Shown: one piece after another, positions 1 to 7,247 of the stretch
Layout: each line of letters begins with the position of its first letter
Numbering within the stretch: position 1 is the stretch's first letter
NCBI RefSeq assembly: GCF_008329905.1
Contig: NZ_CP032156.1
Span: 124,001 to 188,000 of the forward strand
Origin: Mycobacterium sp. ELW1
Lineage (GTDB): Bacteria; Actinomycetota; Actinomycetes; Mycobacteriales; Mycobacteriaceae
Length of the DNA stretch: 64,000 nt
Direction of reading: 5' to 3'
The notes under the pieces: generated by a model
The model's database searches: none
The model's input: the letters and a program-made list of their open reading frames with translations, nothing else
Told to the model about the DNA's origin: nothing
Position numbers and translations under genes: made by a program

Positions 1-111
1 GTCACCCGACACGGCGCCACCCGAGACAACTCGTGCTGCCCGCCCGTGCCACCCGCCCGCGACCAGCCCGATCGGCCACACGAGTCCTCCCACCCCAACC
101 AGGAGTCCTGA
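1..111 (+). CDS. possible C-terminal end of an upstream gene (partial)
   Basis: One frame is open from the window edge to a TGA at 109-111, encoding about 36 residues with a vicinal Cys pair (SCCPP) and a Pro/His/Arg-rich tail. The stop lies 3 nt before the ATG of the redoxin gene, whose AGGAG ribosome site sits inside this frame, so the arrangement would suit a translationally coupled operon. The other forward frames are also largely open in this GC-rich stretch, so this is weakly supported. No function can be assigned. Confidence 0.25.
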   Translation, partial: VTRHGATRDNSCCPPVPPARDQPDRPHESSHPNQES

Positions 112-114
112 CCC

Positions 115-705
115 ATGCCTGACGCACCCGCCCCGACCGGACCTGCCGCGCCGCGCTCTCGTCGACGACTCGTCACGATCGCGCTGACCGTTATCGCCGT
201 CGTCGGGATCTCCGTCGTGCTGTATTCGGCGTTTTCCCCGTCGAGCAAGCAGACCGCGTCCCCACCCGCTGCCGACGGCAGCGCAAAGGCCGGGACCACT
301 GCCGCTGCGGGAGCGTTCACCGCCCGAACCCTGCAGGGCGTGCAGGTCGCGGTGCCCGGCTCGCGGCCCAGCGTGCTGTTCTTCTTCTCCGTCGGGTGCG
401 GCGGTTGCGGTCCGGCCACCCACACCCTCGCCCAGGTCCAGCAGGCGGTCGGCACGAAGGCGAACTTCGTCGCCGTCGACATCGGCCCCGGCGAAACCGA
501 GCAGGACATCACAGACTTCCTCACCGCCAACCAGGCCACCAGCCTTGCCTACGCCAGCGACAGCAACGCCACCCTGATCAGCGCCTACCAGGTCACTCAG
601 CTGTCCACCGCCGTCGTGCTGGACGCCTCCGGCAAACCGGTGTTCCGCGCTGTCGAGCCCACCGCCGATCAGATCCGTGCCGAACTGGCCAAGGTGAGCG
701 CGTGA
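115..705 (+). CDS. membrane-anchored TlpA/ResA-like thioredoxin-fold protein
   Basis: A 196-residue protein with an N-terminal hydrophobic anchor (about residues 20-42), a Ser/Ala-rich linker, and a thioredoxin-like domain from about residue 65. The redox motif reads VGCGGCGPA, a CXXC centre. Later TSLAYASDSN and AVVLDASGKPVF fit the C-terminal half of the TlpA/AhpC-TSA fold. It probably works outside the membrane as a thiol oxidoreductase taking electrons from the CcdA-like protein encoded next; the two genes overlap by 4 nt (GTGA), indicating coupled translation. A good Shine-Dalgarno (AGGAG) lies about 9 nt before the ATG. The substrate is unknown; with a MerR gene and a Cys-rich small protein nearby, a metal or thiol-stress role is inferred. 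Confidence 0.8.
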   Translation: MPDAPAPTGPAAPRSRRRLVTIALTVIAVVGISVVLYSAFSPSSKQTASPPAADGSAKAGTTAAAGAFTARTLQGVQVAVPGSRPSVLFFFSVGCGGCGPATHTLAQVQQAVGTKANFVAVDIGPGETEQDITDFLTANQATSLAYASDSNATLISAYQVTQLSTAVVLDASGKPVFRAVEPTADQIRAELAKVSA

Positions 706-1628
706 TCGGCCCGCTGTTGGCGCTCGCCTTCGGCGCCGGGATGCTCGCCCCGGTCAACCCCTGCGGCTTCGCCGTACTGCCCGCCTTCCTCGCCTACGCC
801 GTCGACACCGGCGACGGCCAGGCGGACGCGCGGCCCGGCGCTTTGTCCCGGCTGGCCGGTGGCCTGCGCGCCGGGCTCGCGCTGACCGCCGGGTTCGCCG
901 GCACCTTCACCGCCATCGGACTACTACTGGCCCTCGGCTTGCGTTCCCTGACCGGTGTCATCCCGTGGCTGGCCGCCGCGCTCGGCGCGATCCTGGCCGT
1001 GGGCGGCCTGGCCATGGTCGCCGGCGGACACCTGCCGCTGCGGCTACCCACCCGCCGTTCCGGCACCCCGCGGCAGGGGCCCAGAGGCATGGTGGCCTTC
1101 GGCGCCGGGTACGCACTGGCCTCCGCCTCCTGCACGCTCGCGGTGCTGCTCGCGGTCGTCACCCAAGCCCTGGCCAGCACCAACATCTCCGGCGTCCTGG
1201 TCGTATTCGCCGCCTACGCCGCCGGCTCCGCCACCCTGCTGCTGTCCCTCGCGCTATTCGCCGCATTCGCCAGCGGCCTGATCAACCGGTTCCTCCGACG
1301 GCTGCTGCCCCACATGAACCGCATCACCGGCGCCGTGCTTGCCCTTTCCGGCGGCTACCTACTCCTTTACTGGCTGCCACAACTACTCGGCGGGCACCCC
1401 GGCATCGGCGCACTCACCGGCGTCGTCGGCACCGTGTCAGCCTGGATCACCGGACACCAACTTGCGATCGCCATCACCGCACTCGGCCTCATCCTCGTCA
1501 CCGCGATCGCCACCCTCACCCGCCGCGAACGCCGCCACACCACCACCGACACCGCCGACGACTGCTGCGCACCCAGGCCACAGCCCGAAGAAAATGCGGA
1601 CCAGGTAGGAGGACCCGGCAGCAGGTGA
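702..1628 (+). CDS. CcdA/DsbD-type thiol-disulfide transmembrane electron carrier
   Basis: A 308-residue polytopic membrane protein starting at GTG 702 inside the stop codon of the redoxin gene. The first segment contains the CcdA hallmark NPCGFAVLPAFLAY, and a second conserved cysteine occurs in the helix ASASCTLAVLLAVV. At least six hydrophobic helices follow the CcdA plan. The family moves reducing equivalents from cytoplasmic thioredoxin to extracytoplasmic redoxins, here presumably the neighbouring TlpA-like protein. The soluble tail is unusual: it is charged and contains DDCCAP, a vicinal Cys pair of the sort seen in mercury-handling proteins. Longer readings of this frame start out of context inside the redoxin gene, so the overlapping GTG is preferred. 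Confidence 0.8.
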   Translation: MIGPLLALAFGAGMLAPVNPCGFAVLPAFLAYAVDTGDGQADARPGALSRLAGGLRAGLALTAGFAGTFTAIGLLLALGLRSLTGVIPWLAAALGAILAVGGLAMVAGGHLPLRLPTRRSGTPRQGPRGMVAFGAGYALASASCTLAVLLAVVTQALASTNISGVLVVFAAYAAGSATLLLSLALFAAFASGLINRFLRRLLPHMNRITGAVLALSGGYLLLYWLPQLLGGHPGIGALTGVVGTVSAWITGHQLAIAITALGLILVTAIATLTRRERRHTTTDTADDCCAPRPQPEENADQVGGPGSR

Positions 1629-2052
1629 CCTGCCTGCCGGGATCCAACTGGCACGCGGGCCTCTACGATGCGAGCCCGAGGCGGCCGGATTGTCCCCATG
1701 GGAGTCCGGCAGGCGGCAAAGCCTTGCTGTAGAAGCAAACCACCACAGTCGACGACGCAGGGCTGCGGACTCTGCATGCCTCCATCTTCACGGAGAATTG
1801 CGCAAGCATCGCCCCGCACCACGCCGCCGGTTGCTGAACCGTCGGCATCCGCGAACGCATCGCCCAGCGGGGCGGCGTCTGGCACAACACAGTCTTTTAT
1901 CGAACGCCGCTCAGCCGTCCGATGATCGGTCGGCCCAGTCTGACTGGACATTTGCCGCAACGAGTGGCCATTCCGCAAAGGCTCGGCTACCGCCAGTTCG
2001 CAACGCGGCCATCAAGAGTTCAGTGAGACATGAGGGTCCTTGAGCGGCTACT
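1629..2052. other. 424-bp stretch without a convincing gene, possible transposase remnant
   Basis: No open frame here has a good start, ribosome site and family-like sequence. One plus-strand frame around 1805-2030, interrupted by a stop, reads TVGIRERIAQRGGVW and then RLGYRQFATRP, slightly reminiscent of the C-terminal part of IS5-type transposases. There are no recognisable terminal repeats, so this is only a hint of a decayed mobile element between the redox pair and the MerR gene. Confidence 0.2.
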
Positions 2053-2460
2053 TCACCGTTCGATGATCGGGCAGATCGATCTGTTCGGTTCCGACTCGGT
2101 ATCGGCTGCCACGGCGGTGTCCCGACTGGCGGTGAGGCTCGCACGCAGCGCCAGCAATTCGGTAATGGTGTTGTCGATCTCCGCGATCCGGGCGTCGAGT
2201 AGATCCCGTACGGCTCCGCACGGGGTGGGACCGGCGCGGCGGAGGGTGAGGATGGTGCCGATGTCGTCCAGGGGGAGGTCCAGGGCGCGGGCGCGGCGGA
2301 TGAAGGTGAGGGTGTCGACGTCGTCCTGGTTGTAAAGGCGGTACCCGGCCGCAGTGCGCTGGGCGGGCGGCAGCAGGCCGCGCTCCTCATACAAGCGCAC
2401 GGCCTTACGGGTGAGCCCGGCCGCCTGGGCGGCCCGCCCGACGGTCATCGCCTGGGCCAT
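2053..2460 (-). CDS. MerR-family metal-responsive transcriptional regulator
   Basis: A 135-residue protein with the MerR winged helix at the N-terminus (VGRAAQAAGLTRKAVRLYEERGLL, then GYRLYNQDDVDTLTFIRRARAL) and a dimerisation helix. Effector cysteines are visible at TPCGAVRDLL and near the C-terminus at RSICPIIER, matching positions used by ZntR-like regulators (the first Cys and the C-terminal Cys before the IL-type tail). The vicinal Cys pair of ZntR in the loop is missing. It is divergently transcribed from the Cys-rich protein and MFS gene, with a classical MerR operator in between. It probably activates those genes on binding a thiophilic metal; which metal cannot be read from the sequence. 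Confidence 0.88.
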   Translation of the reverse strand: MAQAMTVGRAAQAAGLTRKAVRLYEERGLLPPAQRTAAGYRLYNQDDVDTLTFIRRARALDLPLDDIGTILTLRRAGPTPCGAVRDLLDARIAEIDNTITELLALRASLTASRDTAVAADTESEPNRSICPIIER

Positions 2461-2492
2461 CGTCTGCCTCCTTCGCGTCCCGGCCGCTCGCC

Positions 2493-2524
2493 TTGACCTT
2501 CACCTGGGGTGAAGGTTTTAGCGT
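2493..2524 (+). promoter_or_regulatory. MerR-type promoter-operator with 20-bp spacer
   Basis: TTGACC (2493-2498) and TAGCGT (2519-2524) are separated by 20 bp, the overlong spacer typical of MerR-controlled promoters. A perfect 9-3-9 dyad fills the spacer: ACCTTCACC (2496-2504), tgg, GGTGAAGGT (2508-2516). It lies between the divergent regulator and the Cys-rich gene, 40 bp before the ATG. Confidence 0.85.
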
Positions 2525-2563
2525 CTCCAGTGTAGGACCGGAAACCGAAGGGAGGCGCAGGTC

Positions 2564-2710
2564 ATGGCAATAGTCGAGTGCGAGGTGTACCGGCGCCCGG
2601 ACCCGGAGCGCGGATGTGAGATGACCGTCACCAAGGGCGCCGTCCCAGGCCACGGTCGCGACCGCAACCCCACCTGTTGCTGCGGGCACACCATGGAGAA
2701 AGTCCGCTGA
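2564..2710 (+). CDS. 48-residue Cys-rich small protein, putative metal chaperone
   Basis: A short gene with a good ribosome site (GGAGG at 2551-2555) and ATG at 2564, directly downstream of the MerR-type promoter. The product has Cys at residues 6, 18, 38, 39 and 40, with the cluster TCCCGH (His 42), plus His 30. Such a density of thiols suggests metal sequestration or hand-over to the exporter encoded next. It does not match a metallothionein family I can name. Its 3' end overlaps the possible start of the MFS gene, so the two are probably co-translated. Confidence 0.65.
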   Translation: MAIVECEVYRRPDPERGCEMTVTKGAVPGHGRDRNPTCCCGHTMEKVR

Positions 2711-3942
2711 GCCGCGGCCAGCCAGGACGTGCGGGCACCGGGCTGCGCCAGGTGTTCTCCCATCCTGGTTACCGCCGGTTGTGGGCGGCGCGCACCGCTT
2801 CTGCCTGGGGTGACGCGTTCGCCACCGTGGCGTTGGGCCTGCTGGTGTGGGACCGCACCGGCTCCGGGCTCGGTGTGGCCGGGGTGATCGTCGCGGAGAT
2901 CGTCCCGGTGCTGCTGCTGGCACCGTTCGCTGGGGTGGCAGTCGACTGGTTCTCGCCGGTGCGGGTCATGGTGGTTGCCGACTTGGCGCGCGTGCTGGTG
3001 GCTGCGGGGCTACCGCTGGTCGCCGGCTCGGTGCCGGGCATCTACGCGGTGGCGTTCGCCATGTCCGCAGCGTCGGCGTTGTTCAATCCGGCCGCCAGTG
3101 CCGCGCTGCCCGCGCTGGTGAACGAGGAGGAGTTGATCGCCGGGAACTCGGGGATCTGGACCGCCGCGGTGCTCTCCCAGATCGTGCTCGCCCCGGCTGC
3201 GGGTGCCGTGGTCGCGACCGTCGGCTATGGCCTGGCGTTCTGGGTGAACGCAGCGAGCTTCGCCGTCTCGGCGCTGCTGCTGTCCCGCCTGCACCTGCTG
3301 CGCCCGGCAGCCGATGCGGCCCGTGCCGCCTGGTGGCATCAGGCCCGAGACGGCATCAGGGTGCTGGCCGGGCACCGGGTGCTGCGAGCCTTGGCCGCTG
3401 GTCAGGCCCTGGCGGCGTTGTCGGCCGGAGCGACCAGTGCCCTGCTGGTTGTGTTGATCCGCGAGCGCCTGGGCAGGGGCCCCGCCGGATACGGAATCGC
3501 GCTGGCCTGCATCGGCGTGGGCGCCGCAGCAGGCCCGTTACTGCTGACCCGGCTGATCACCGATCCTCGCAAACCCGCGTTCATTTTCGGACCCTATCTG
3601 TTGCGCGCCGCCGTAGATGCCGTCCTTGCGAGTGTCCGCGTCCCGGTGGTGGCGTTGGGCAGCCTGGCCGGCTACGGCGGGGGCACCTCTGCCGGCGCAG
3701 TCACCTTCAACTCGCTGCTGCAGGCCGAAACCCCACCCGCCGCACGCGGCCGGGTCTTCGCCGCCTTCGATCTGATCTGGCAACTCGGCCGCCTGGCCTC
3801 CCTCGGGCTGGGTGGGTGGCTGGCTGATGCGGCAGGGATCACCGCCGTCTACGCCGCAGGGGCTGCACTGCTCGTCGCTGCCGCTCTGATCGGCCGAGCC
3901 GGTCTGACCGACCATCGCCACCACCAAGAGAAGAGGCGCTGA
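2677..3942 (+). CDS. MFS efflux transporter (MFS_3/EntS-like)
   Basis: A polytopic protein of about 410-420 residues with some 10-12 hydrophobic segments, beginning FSHPGYRRLWAARTASAWGDAFATVALGLLV, a typical first-helix sequence of the MFS_3/EntS-like group. The motif AFAMSAASALFNPAASAALPALV in the middle is also characteristic. The start is uncertain: TTG 2677 opens the frame, but a GGAGAAAG ribosome-site-like run at 2694-2701 points to CTG 2707 overlapping the stop of the Cys-rich gene, and GTG 2752 is a third choice. Under the same MerR-type promoter it probably exports a metal, metal-thiol complex or small toxic compound; the substrate is not deducible. Confidence 0.8.
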   Translation: MLRAHHGESPLSRGQPGRAGTGLRQVFSHPGYRRLWAARTASAWGDAFATVALGLLVWDRTGSGLGVAGVIVAEIVPVLLLAPFAGVAVDWFSPVRVMVVADLARVLVAAGLPLVAGSVPGIYAVAFAMSAASALFNPAASAALPALVNEEELIAGNSGIWTAAVLSQIVLAPAAGAVVATVGYGLAFWVNAASFAVSALLLSRLHLLRPAADAARAAWWHQARDGIRVLAGHRVLRALAAGQALAALSAGATSALLVVLIRERLGRGPAGYGIALACIGVGAAAGPLLLTRLITDPRKPAFIFGPYLLRAAVDAVLASVRVPVVALGSLAGYGGGTSAGAVTFNSLLQAETPPAARGRVFAAFDLIWQLGRLASLGLGGWLADAAGITAVYAAGAALLVAAALIGRAGLTDHRHHQEKRR

Positions 3943-4133
3943 CGCGAGGACTTCGGCGCCGGCGACGACGCTCGGCCACTGGCATCAGTCCGACGAACAG
4001 AGCTCCGACTCCGCAGCGATCACCAGGGGCCGGCTGGAAAATCGCCATTCACACCAGGCCCGCCCTTGGAGAATCCCGAGGTAGGTTCCACCGCGGCGCC
4101 GCCGCCCTGCGACACCGTTCCTTCTGCGACAGC

Positions 4134-5258
4134 TTGACTGTTTACATAAGCACCGCGATCCTGCTGCGCTGGCTCGCCGACCCCTCCAGCCGCGACTTCG
4201 ACCTCGCCGGCCTGGTGGTCGTGACCGCGATGACCGGAGACGAGTTCGGCTCCACCGCCGCCGATGTCGAGCGCTTCGTGCTTCCCCAGCTGCGCCGCCA
4301 CCATGTGCGGTTCGTTCAAGTCGGGCGCAACCAGCTGCTCACCACCGCCGCTGGTGAGGGCGTCACCACGTTCAGCGACACCGCCGAGCCGACAACGCTG
4401 TTCGCCGAGGGCGCTTATGCACTGTCGAGCGAAATGCTCACCGCCGGCACCTTGCCTCAGCGTGGCGGAGTGCGGAAATGCAGCGCACGGGCCAAGGGCG
4501 CGGTCCTCGATCCGGTGATCGCCCGGCTCACCGCAGGCCAGCCCTACCAGCATTACATCGGCTTCGAGCTCGACGAGAAGCGTCGCGCTCAACGCGACGC
4601 CGCCTACAACTCCCCGACCAGAAGTGGCCGCTATCCGCTTATCGAGTGGGGGTGGACCAGAGCCGACTGCGCAGCTTTCGTGTTTGAGGTCACCGGCCAC
4701 CACTGGCGCAAAAGCGCCTGCACCTATTGCCCTTTCGCGCTCAGCTCGGCACGAGGCGTGCAATCAACGCTGGAGCGGTACGCCGCCGAACCCGCTGCCG
4801 GCGCCCTGGCCCTGTTCGTCGAGCACGTCGCTGCATGCATCAACGAACACCAGACGCTACGTAGCAGCGGACGCCTCTACGACGACGTCGTGGCCGCCGG
4901 ACTGACCGAGGTCCTCGACCACTTCCGCGGTCGCCTCGACGACGCCGAACACGGTGTCTACGAGGTGCGGCGGGTGGCCAAGGCCCGCGCCCAGGGCGCC
5001 AAACCGGTCATCGCTCGTTCGGTGCGCCTCCTCGAGCGTGGATCTGAGCGCGACATGATGACCGCTCTGGCGGCGATGCCCGGCCAACTGCGCACCGCCC
5101 GCGACGGCATCGCGCGCAGCGTCGTACTGCCGCGTCGCGAGGCACCGCCGTGGGCCGAGCACTTCTACGTGGTCTGTCCCGCTGTCGTCGCAGACAAGGC
5201 CCGGCCCCACTTCGAGCAGTGGTTCAGCGAGGTCACCGCCGATGCCGCACTTTTTTGA
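4134..5258 (+). CDS. PP-loop (PAPS reductase-like) nucleotide alpha-hydrolase family protein
   Basis: The frame from TTG 4134 gives 374 residues. The middle and C-terminal parts fit the PAPS-reductase-like superfamily found in phages and plasmids: GVRKCSARAKGAVLDPVI, a DEKRRAQR segment, RYPLIEWGWTRADC and KSACTYCPF with paired cysteines. The family normally begins with an SxGxDS nucleotide-binding loop; here the N-terminus reads LTVYISTAILLRWLADP and the glycine-aspartate part is absent, so the gene may be damaged or diverged at its 5' end. The frame stays open upstream of 4134 but shows no loop there either. Role unknown; nucleic-acid or nucleotide modification is the usual guess for this family. 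Confidence 0.55.
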   Translation: MTVYISTAILLRWLADPSSRDFDLAGLVVVTAMTGDEFGSTAADVERFVLPQLRRHHVRFVQVGRNQLLTTAAGEGVTTFSDTAEPTTLFAEGAYALSSEMLTAGTLPQRGGVRKCSARAKGAVLDPVIARLTAGQPYQHYIGFELDEKRRAQRDAAYNSPTRSGRYPLIEWGWTRADCAAFVFEVTGHHWRKSACTYCPFALSSARGVQSTLERYAAEPAAGALALFVEHVAACINEHQTLRSSGRLYDDVVAAGLTEVLDHFRGRLDDAEHGVYEVRRVAKARAQGAKPVIARSVRLLERGSERDMMTALAAMPGQLRTARDGIARSVVLPRREAPPWAEHFYVVCPAVVADKARPHFEQWFSEVTADAALF

Positions 5259-5481
5259 GCTACGGCTGACCTGGTCACAGACCCAGCGAACCCGACCACT
5301 GCGGGCGCGGGTGGGCGACGTCGAACGCAATGGCCGGCTGCGGCCACGCACCGGTGACCACCCACGCCACCACAGACGGTGGTACTGGCCCGTGAGCGGG
5401 CCGGGTCAACGCCTCGACCAGCGCACGCTCACATGACGACATGGGCCCAAGGCTACCGGCGCGGCGCGCACAACCGACAAC
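5259..5481. other. intergenic region with possible minus-strand small ORF
   Basis: A minus-strand frame from ATG at 5442 down to 5275 could encode 55 residues (MSSCERALVEALTRPAH and onward), but no ribosome site or family match is visible. Nothing else stands out before the repeat that starts near 5482. Confidence 0.2.
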
Positions 5482-5781
5482 GGAAGCGCCTGGCGGCGCT
5501 GCAGTCACCGCCGCCGGGCCCCTTCGGGCCCCAGCGCCCAGTGAAGTTTGCCTTTCTGGCCCTCCGATTGTGGCCGGCGGAACGCTCCGCGCAAGGCCAC
5601 GGCTCCGCTGCGCTCCGGCCCGCCGGGCTCGGGGCAGTTTCCCATACGTTCGCTGCGCTCACGGCGAAACTGCCCCGCCCGAACCTTGCACTCCACGTCC
5701 CTACACCGGCCCAAATCTCCAGTGCCAGAAGGCAAAAAGAACGGGCGGCCACGCCCAACCACCTCTCGAAAGGAACCCACC
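5482..5781 (+). repeat. family-1 intergenic repeat, copy A (upstream of DUF932 gene)
   Basis: Starts with the hairpin AGCGCC-TGGC-GGCGCT (5485-5500), followed by a GC-rich stretch containing GTGGCCGGCGGAACGCTC, CGCTGCGCTCCGG, CTTTGCACTCCACG-like and TGCCAGAAGGCAAAAAGAA motifs, and ends in GAAAGGAACCCACC just before the ATG at 5782. The same order of motifs is found upstream of the ParB-like gene (copy B) and, diverged, before nrdH (copy C). It looks like a mobile or duplicated leader rather than a gene. Confidence 0.75.
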
Positions 5782-6816
5782 ATGGCCCACGAACTCGATC
5801 AGACCGACGGCCAGGTCAGCTACGCCGATTCCCGCTCCGACGCCTGGCACCAGCTGGGCCAGCAGGTCGGCCACGCGATGACCGCCGCCGAAGCGCTGCG
5901 CGCGGCGCACCTGGCCGGCTGGAACGTCCGAAAAATGCCGCTCGTCGTGCCCCAGGAACCAGTCATCACCGAAACCGGCGTCACCACCGGTGACCCGCTG
6001 CCAGTGCCTGACCAGTGGGCCACGGTGCGCACCAACCCCATCACCGGGCGCCTCGACGTGCTCGGTGTGGTCGGCAACAAGTACGAGCCGATGCAGAACG
6101 AAGCGTCCTGCCAGCTGCTCGACGCGCTCACCGGAGAAAGCGGCGCGGTCTACGAGACCGCAGGGGCGTTGCGCGGCGGCCGCGAGACGTTCGTGACCAT
6201 GAAGCTGCCCGAGTCGATGGTGTTCGACGGCATAGACGGATCCAAGGACCGCACCGATTTCTACCTCGCGGCGCTGAACTCCCATGACGGATCGAGCAAA
6301 TTCCGGTTCCTCATTACACCGGTCCGGATCGTCTGCGCCAACACCCAAAGCGCGGCAATCTCGCGTGCCGCAGCAAGTTTCGGCATCAGCCACACCGGCG
6401 GGGCGAGCATCGCGCTACAGGAGGCCCGGCGGGCACTCAAACTGAGCTGGCGCTACATCGAGGCGTTCGAGCAGGAAGCCGCAGCTCTCTACGCCGCACC
6501 GATGGACCTCGAGGAAATGGGTCGCTTCGCCGCCGAGCTGGTCGACGTCGACGGAGCCGAATCCAAGACGGCCGCACGCAACCGTCGCGACACCGCCAAC
6601 TCGATCGTCAAACTGTGGGTCTCCAGCCCCTCGGTGGTCCCGATCGCCGGCACGCGCTGGGCGGCCTACAACGCGGTGACCGAGTACGTCGATCACTTCA
6701 GCAAGGTCAGGGCCAACGGCGATCAGCGCTCGGTGCGGGCCCTGCGCGCAGTCACCGCCGGCAGCACGGCACAGACGTTGAAGACCAACGCGTTCCGCAT
6801 GCTGCAAACCCTCTAA
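5782..6816 (+). CDS. DUF932 (TIGR03299-type) phage/plasmid-like protein
   Basis: A 344-residue protein starting at ATG 5782 with GAAAGGA 8-9 nt upstream. Recognisable family stretches are the N-terminal DAWHQLGQQV, the central KFRFLITPVRIVCANTQSAAI, and HTGGASIALQEARRAL followed by a long helical C-terminal half. DUF932 proteins are common on actinobacterial plasmids and in phages, often near ParB-like proteins as here. Their biochemical role is not established to my knowledge; plasmid maintenance or an anti-restriction-like role are guesses. Longer upstream readings run through the repeat and are not believed. Confidence 0.85.
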   Translation: MAHELDQTDGQVSYADSRSDAWHQLGQQVGHAMTAAEALRAAHLAGWNVRKMPLVVPQEPVITETGVTTGDPLPVPDQWATVRTNPITGRLDVLGVVGNKYEPMQNEASCQLLDALTGESGAVYETAGALRGGRETFVTMKLPESMVFDGIDGSKDRTDFYLAALNSHDGSSKFRFLITPVRIVCANTQSAAISRAAASFGISHTGGASIALQEARRALKLSWRYIEAFEQEAAALYAAPMDLEEMGRFAAELVDVDGAESKTAARNRRDTANSIVKLWVSSPSVVPIAGTRWAAYNAVTEYVDHFSKVRANGDQRSVRALRAVTAGSTAQTLKTNAFRMLQTL

Positions 6817-6823
6817 CCGAGCC

Positions 6824-6858
6824 GGTGGTCTGGCCCGCGCTGCGCGGGCCAGACCACC
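6824..6858 (+). terminator. 16-bp perfect hairpin after DUF932 gene
   Basis: GGTGGTCTGGCCCGCG (6824-6839), loop CTG, then its exact complement (6843-6858). There is no T-run, as in many mycobacterial terminators. Confidence 0.6.
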
Positions 6859-6883
6859 GCCCCTTACAGCCGAAAGGCGTTCC

Positions 6884-7166
6884 CATGCCGCACTATCCAG
6901 TGTCAACAAAAGCTCAGCTGGGACGGCTGAGCCCGACCCGCAACCGCACAGGCGGAAACGCCTTCGGCGCTGCTGAACACCGGGTCCCTCCGGGCCCCGG
7001 CGCTGGTTTATTTGCCTTCTGGCTTTCGATTATGGCCGGCGGCCCGCTGCGTGCAAGGCCACGGCCTCCGCTGCGCTCCGGGCCCAAGGGCTCGCAAATT
7101 TCTCCGGGGCTCGCTGCGCTCGCGCGAAGAATTTTGCGCCCGGACCTTTGCACTCCACGGCCCTGA
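6884..7166 (+). CDS. possible small ORF running into repeat copy B
   Basis: ATG 6884 is preceded by CGAAAGGCG, a fair ribosome site. The first 24 residues (MPHYPVSTKAQLGRL and onward) are unique; the rest is encoded by the family-1 repeat and reads IMAGGPLRARPR, the same in-frame peptide as the ORF at 8960. It may be a real short gene whose 3' end has been replaced by the repeat, or a leader peptide. No homologue is recognised. Confidence 0.25.
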
Positions 7167-7247
7167 TGCCGGCCCAAATCTTCAGTGCCAGAAGGCAAAA
7201 AGAACGGGCGGCCACGCCCACTCACCCTGAGAAAGGTAACCATCGAA
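6955..7247 (+). repeat. family-1 intergenic repeat, copy B (upstream of parB-like gene)
   Basis: Begins with the hairpin AACGCCTTCGGCGCT (6957-6971) and shares with copy A the block ATGGCCGGCGGCCCGCTGC, CGCTGCGCTCCGGGCC, CTTTGCACTCCACGGCC and TGCCAGAAGGCAAAAAGAA plus CGGGCGGCCACGCCCA, ending at the ribosome site GAAAGG of the next gene. The last ~60 bp are nearly identical between A and B. Confidence 0.75.

Noticed and set aside
1629..2052. Complete insertion sequence
   Set aside because: No intact transposase frame or terminal inverted repeats; only a vague resemblance to a transposase tail.
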